DNA from: Seminavis robusta
Taxonomy: Eukaryota; Bacillariophyta; Bacillariophyceae; Naviculales; Naviculaceae
NCBI GenBank assembly: GCA_903772945.1
Contig: CAICTM010000191.1
Span: forward strand, 1-64,000
Length of the DNA: 64,000 nucleotides
Reading direction: 5' to 3'
Shown one piece after another: positions 61,973-64,000 of this stretch; position 1 is the stretch's first letter, and each line of letters opens with the position of its first letter. Below the pieces are notes generated by a model that did no database searches, was not told the DNA's origin, and saw nothing but the letters and a program-made list of their open reading frames with translations. The position numbers were made by a program, and so were the translations under genes.

Positions 61973-64000
61973 CCTTCCTGTTTTCGCGATGATGGCAGCG
62001 ACCTTCTTACCCACTCAAACCAATTGCTCCTTGTCTCTGTTAGTTTCGGTGCATGTCTGTCGAGGGTCTCGACGTTGACATTCTTGGTTCCAATGTCGCT
62101 CACGTTGTCTTCCGAGCGAACAAAATCAATCTCACTAGGCCGTCCTGCTGCATTTGTTCACGTAGTGCCACCTCGTATCCATATGCCTTGTTCGACTTGC
62201 ACTTGTCTTGTTCTCTGCATAAAGATAGCACCTACTTTATCGATCTTCACTTGCACAGTAGTTCCACGTTTGATCTGTAGGAACTTCAGAATCTGCGCGA
62301 TGAACGGGACTCTCGCACTGCTTCGCCACACGCGTAGAACTCAGCTTCGGAACTCGACAATGCTACGACCTTCTGTAGCTTGGACCTCCAGTGAATTGAG
62401 TACACCTTCGAGAAAGATCATCATGGACGTGACTGATCTTCTGTTGTTCTTGTCTCCGGCCCAATCCGAATCCGAGAATACTTCCAATTTCCACGGTCCT
62501 TCGTTCTTCTCTGGTCTCATCAAAAGTCCACGGTTCCTTGAGTCCAACACGTACTTTACACAGCGTAGCATTTCCTTGTACGCTGCCGGCGTTGCGCATC
62601 CCAAGACCTTAGCTAGCTCTCGTACCGCGTTCGAGATTTCTGGCCTTGAATGCTTGATAAGGTACATGAGCATGCCTACTCCTGTTCGATATCTGCTCTG
62701 TTGTTTCTTCAGCGATCCATTCACTCTGTCGTCTGTCTTTACTATTCCGAGTCCAGGTGTTCCCGCAGTCTTGTACTTGGGTAGCTTCTGTACTCCTCTC
62801 CGAATGTGGTTTGAATCTTCTTAATCATGTGGGGTTGTCCCACCCATGCAGCATCCTTTCGGGATTCATCCGAATCTCACAGCTCAGGTAGTCCGTGAGT
62901 TCGTACTCTATGGTCATGTTCAACTCGATCTTTAATCCTTGAAGCACTTCCTTATATCGTTCTTCTCCAATGGTGAGATTGTCATCCACGTAACATAGAA
63001 TCACGCATATCTTCCCGTTCTTGTTCCGCATGAAGAGGCATGGATCACTAGGACATGTAACGAATCCTAAGTCTTCCAAGACACTCGCAAACTTCAAGTA
63101 GTACTGTCGTGCGCTCTGGCAAGCCCATAGATGGTCTTGTCCAGTATGACACATTCGTCGTCTTGGTGTTCTAGTCCTTTTGGGCAGTCCATGTAGATGA
63201 CTACGTCCATGTCTCCATGTAGGAATGCTGTCTCAATATCGAAGATAATTGCTTTCGCTCTTCCCATCTTCTTTAGAGTAGAATCAAGATGATGCGGAAG
63301 GTGATGTCGTTAGCCACCGGACTGTAGATGTTGTCAAAATCAATTCCGGGTACCTGACTGTATCCGCAGGCCACCAATCTAGCTCTGAATCTTCCATTCC
63401 GCTTGATTTCCAGCACCCATTTGTGTTTGCACATCGTCTCCCTTCCTCATTCTTGATCTCTTGATCTTGCGCCAGACCTTGAGTTTTCCATCTTGTCTAG
63501 CTCGCCTTTGATCGCCTCCCTCCACTTCTCGCTGAAATGGTTCGGGTGGTCCCAAGCTTCCTCGAACGTGCTTGGCTTGGTGAACAGATACTTGTACTTT
63601 GCTGGATCCTGAGTCCTTGGGTCATATGCGAGAGTCTCTTGATCAATGGATGCCTGTCCTAGTCCTCCCGTCAAATCTACTTCTGATGCCGTGTACCCAA
63701 ACTCCATCCAGTCTTCATGTGCGTTCCCAAAACGTTCTGTCATTGGAATCGTCGAAAAGTTTGCCATTTCTGTCATTGGCGGTGTATTCCGGTTGTTCGT
63801 GCTGAGCTGTTATCTTCTCTCCTCCTTCGGATGCATCGTCCGAAAGTGCTTGCATGAGGGAGCCCCCGTCATGAGGTTGTACCGCCGCTAGCTTGTCCAG
63901 TGTCTGTAGGGCCTGGGGGTTGTAGCTCGCACTGAGTTTCTGTAGTTCCGCGTTGCCTTGGATAGTTTGTCGCGACCGGGTCAGGTGGTTTGCTGTTGGG
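61482..64000 (-). mobile_element. Ty1/copia fossil C (3' part), runs off the window
   Basis: Minus strand. The probable 3' LTR is at 61482-61972 and matches 1954-2446. Behind it are RNase H (SDIGTKNVNVETLDRHAPKL; DSDWAGDKNNRRSVTS), the connecting region (YRTGVGMLMYLIKHSRPEIS) and reverse transcriptase with CVILCYVDDNLTIG near 63000, then the upstream end of that domain near 63500. The element is broken, with a few breaks, and continues past 64000. It is the same family as fossil B at the left end, in opposite orientation. Confidence 0.9.

Noticed and set aside
1-64000. CRISPR array or bacterial operon
   Set aside because: No regularly spaced identical repeats with unique spacers; introns, plastid signal and transposon types show a eukaryotic genome.

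Overview
The window looks like nuclear DNA of a pennate diatom, possibly close to Seminavis robusta; this is inferred, no database was searched. The reasons are a precursor with the diatom plastid-targeting signature (signal peptide ending ASA-F), a secreted protein with PSxxPS-type repeats joined to a Hedgehog/intein (Hint) domain, Ty1/copia fossils, few short introns, and intergenic DNA full of short palindromes (CTAG, ACCGGT). The DNA is gene-poor and repeat-rich.

Layout. 1-3.1 kb holds two Ty1/copia fossils and a direct-repeat cluster. 3.5-7.8 kb is tandem-repeat DNA with a strong strand bias (few C on the plus strand). A broken C-terminal copy of the large ligase gene lies at 8.1-8.7 kb. 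11-22 kb carries four PAQR/hemolysin-III-like membrane protein genes (11.1 kb plus, 16.1 kb minus, 18.7 kb minus, 21.4 kb plus) and a fifth broken piece, interspersed with a plastid-protein gene, a tiny fragment of an ABCG transporter gene and a non-autonomous hAT-type element with a perfect 8-bp target duplication. 24.5-27.5 kb is an intact ABCG-type transporter. 29-31.8 kb is a decayed transposase-like gene.

The largest gene (32.8-38.8 kb, two introns, about 1938 residues) has two tandem fatty-acyl-AMP-ligase modules, one carrier domain, and a long membrane/hexapeptide-repeat C-terminus like the terminal domain of bacterial poly-amino-acid synthetases. It has no visible condensation or thioesterase domain.

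39-58 kb is sparse. It holds a broken CRAL-TRIO-like gene, a broken Hint gene, a nested palindrome region, and a set of small basic Ser-rich proteins (44.9, 47.7, 51.5 and 56.2 kb, perhaps also 40.6 kb) that share short ordered motifs (D-N-A-R-x-H, C-R-W-E-S-C, L-E-L-W-S-R-S-T). I do not recognise this family; it is the best candidate for something undescribed. A retroelement RNase H fossil lies at 58.2 kb, the intact secreted Hint protein gene at 59.2-60.7 kb, and a Ty1/copia fossil on the minus strand runs off the right end. It belongs to the same family as the second copia fragment at the left end.

Local duplication followed by decay is the main theme: PAQR genes, Hint genes, the ligase C-terminus, the ABCG gene and the motif family each have more than one copy here, often one intact and one broken. 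No operon-like logic is expected or seen.
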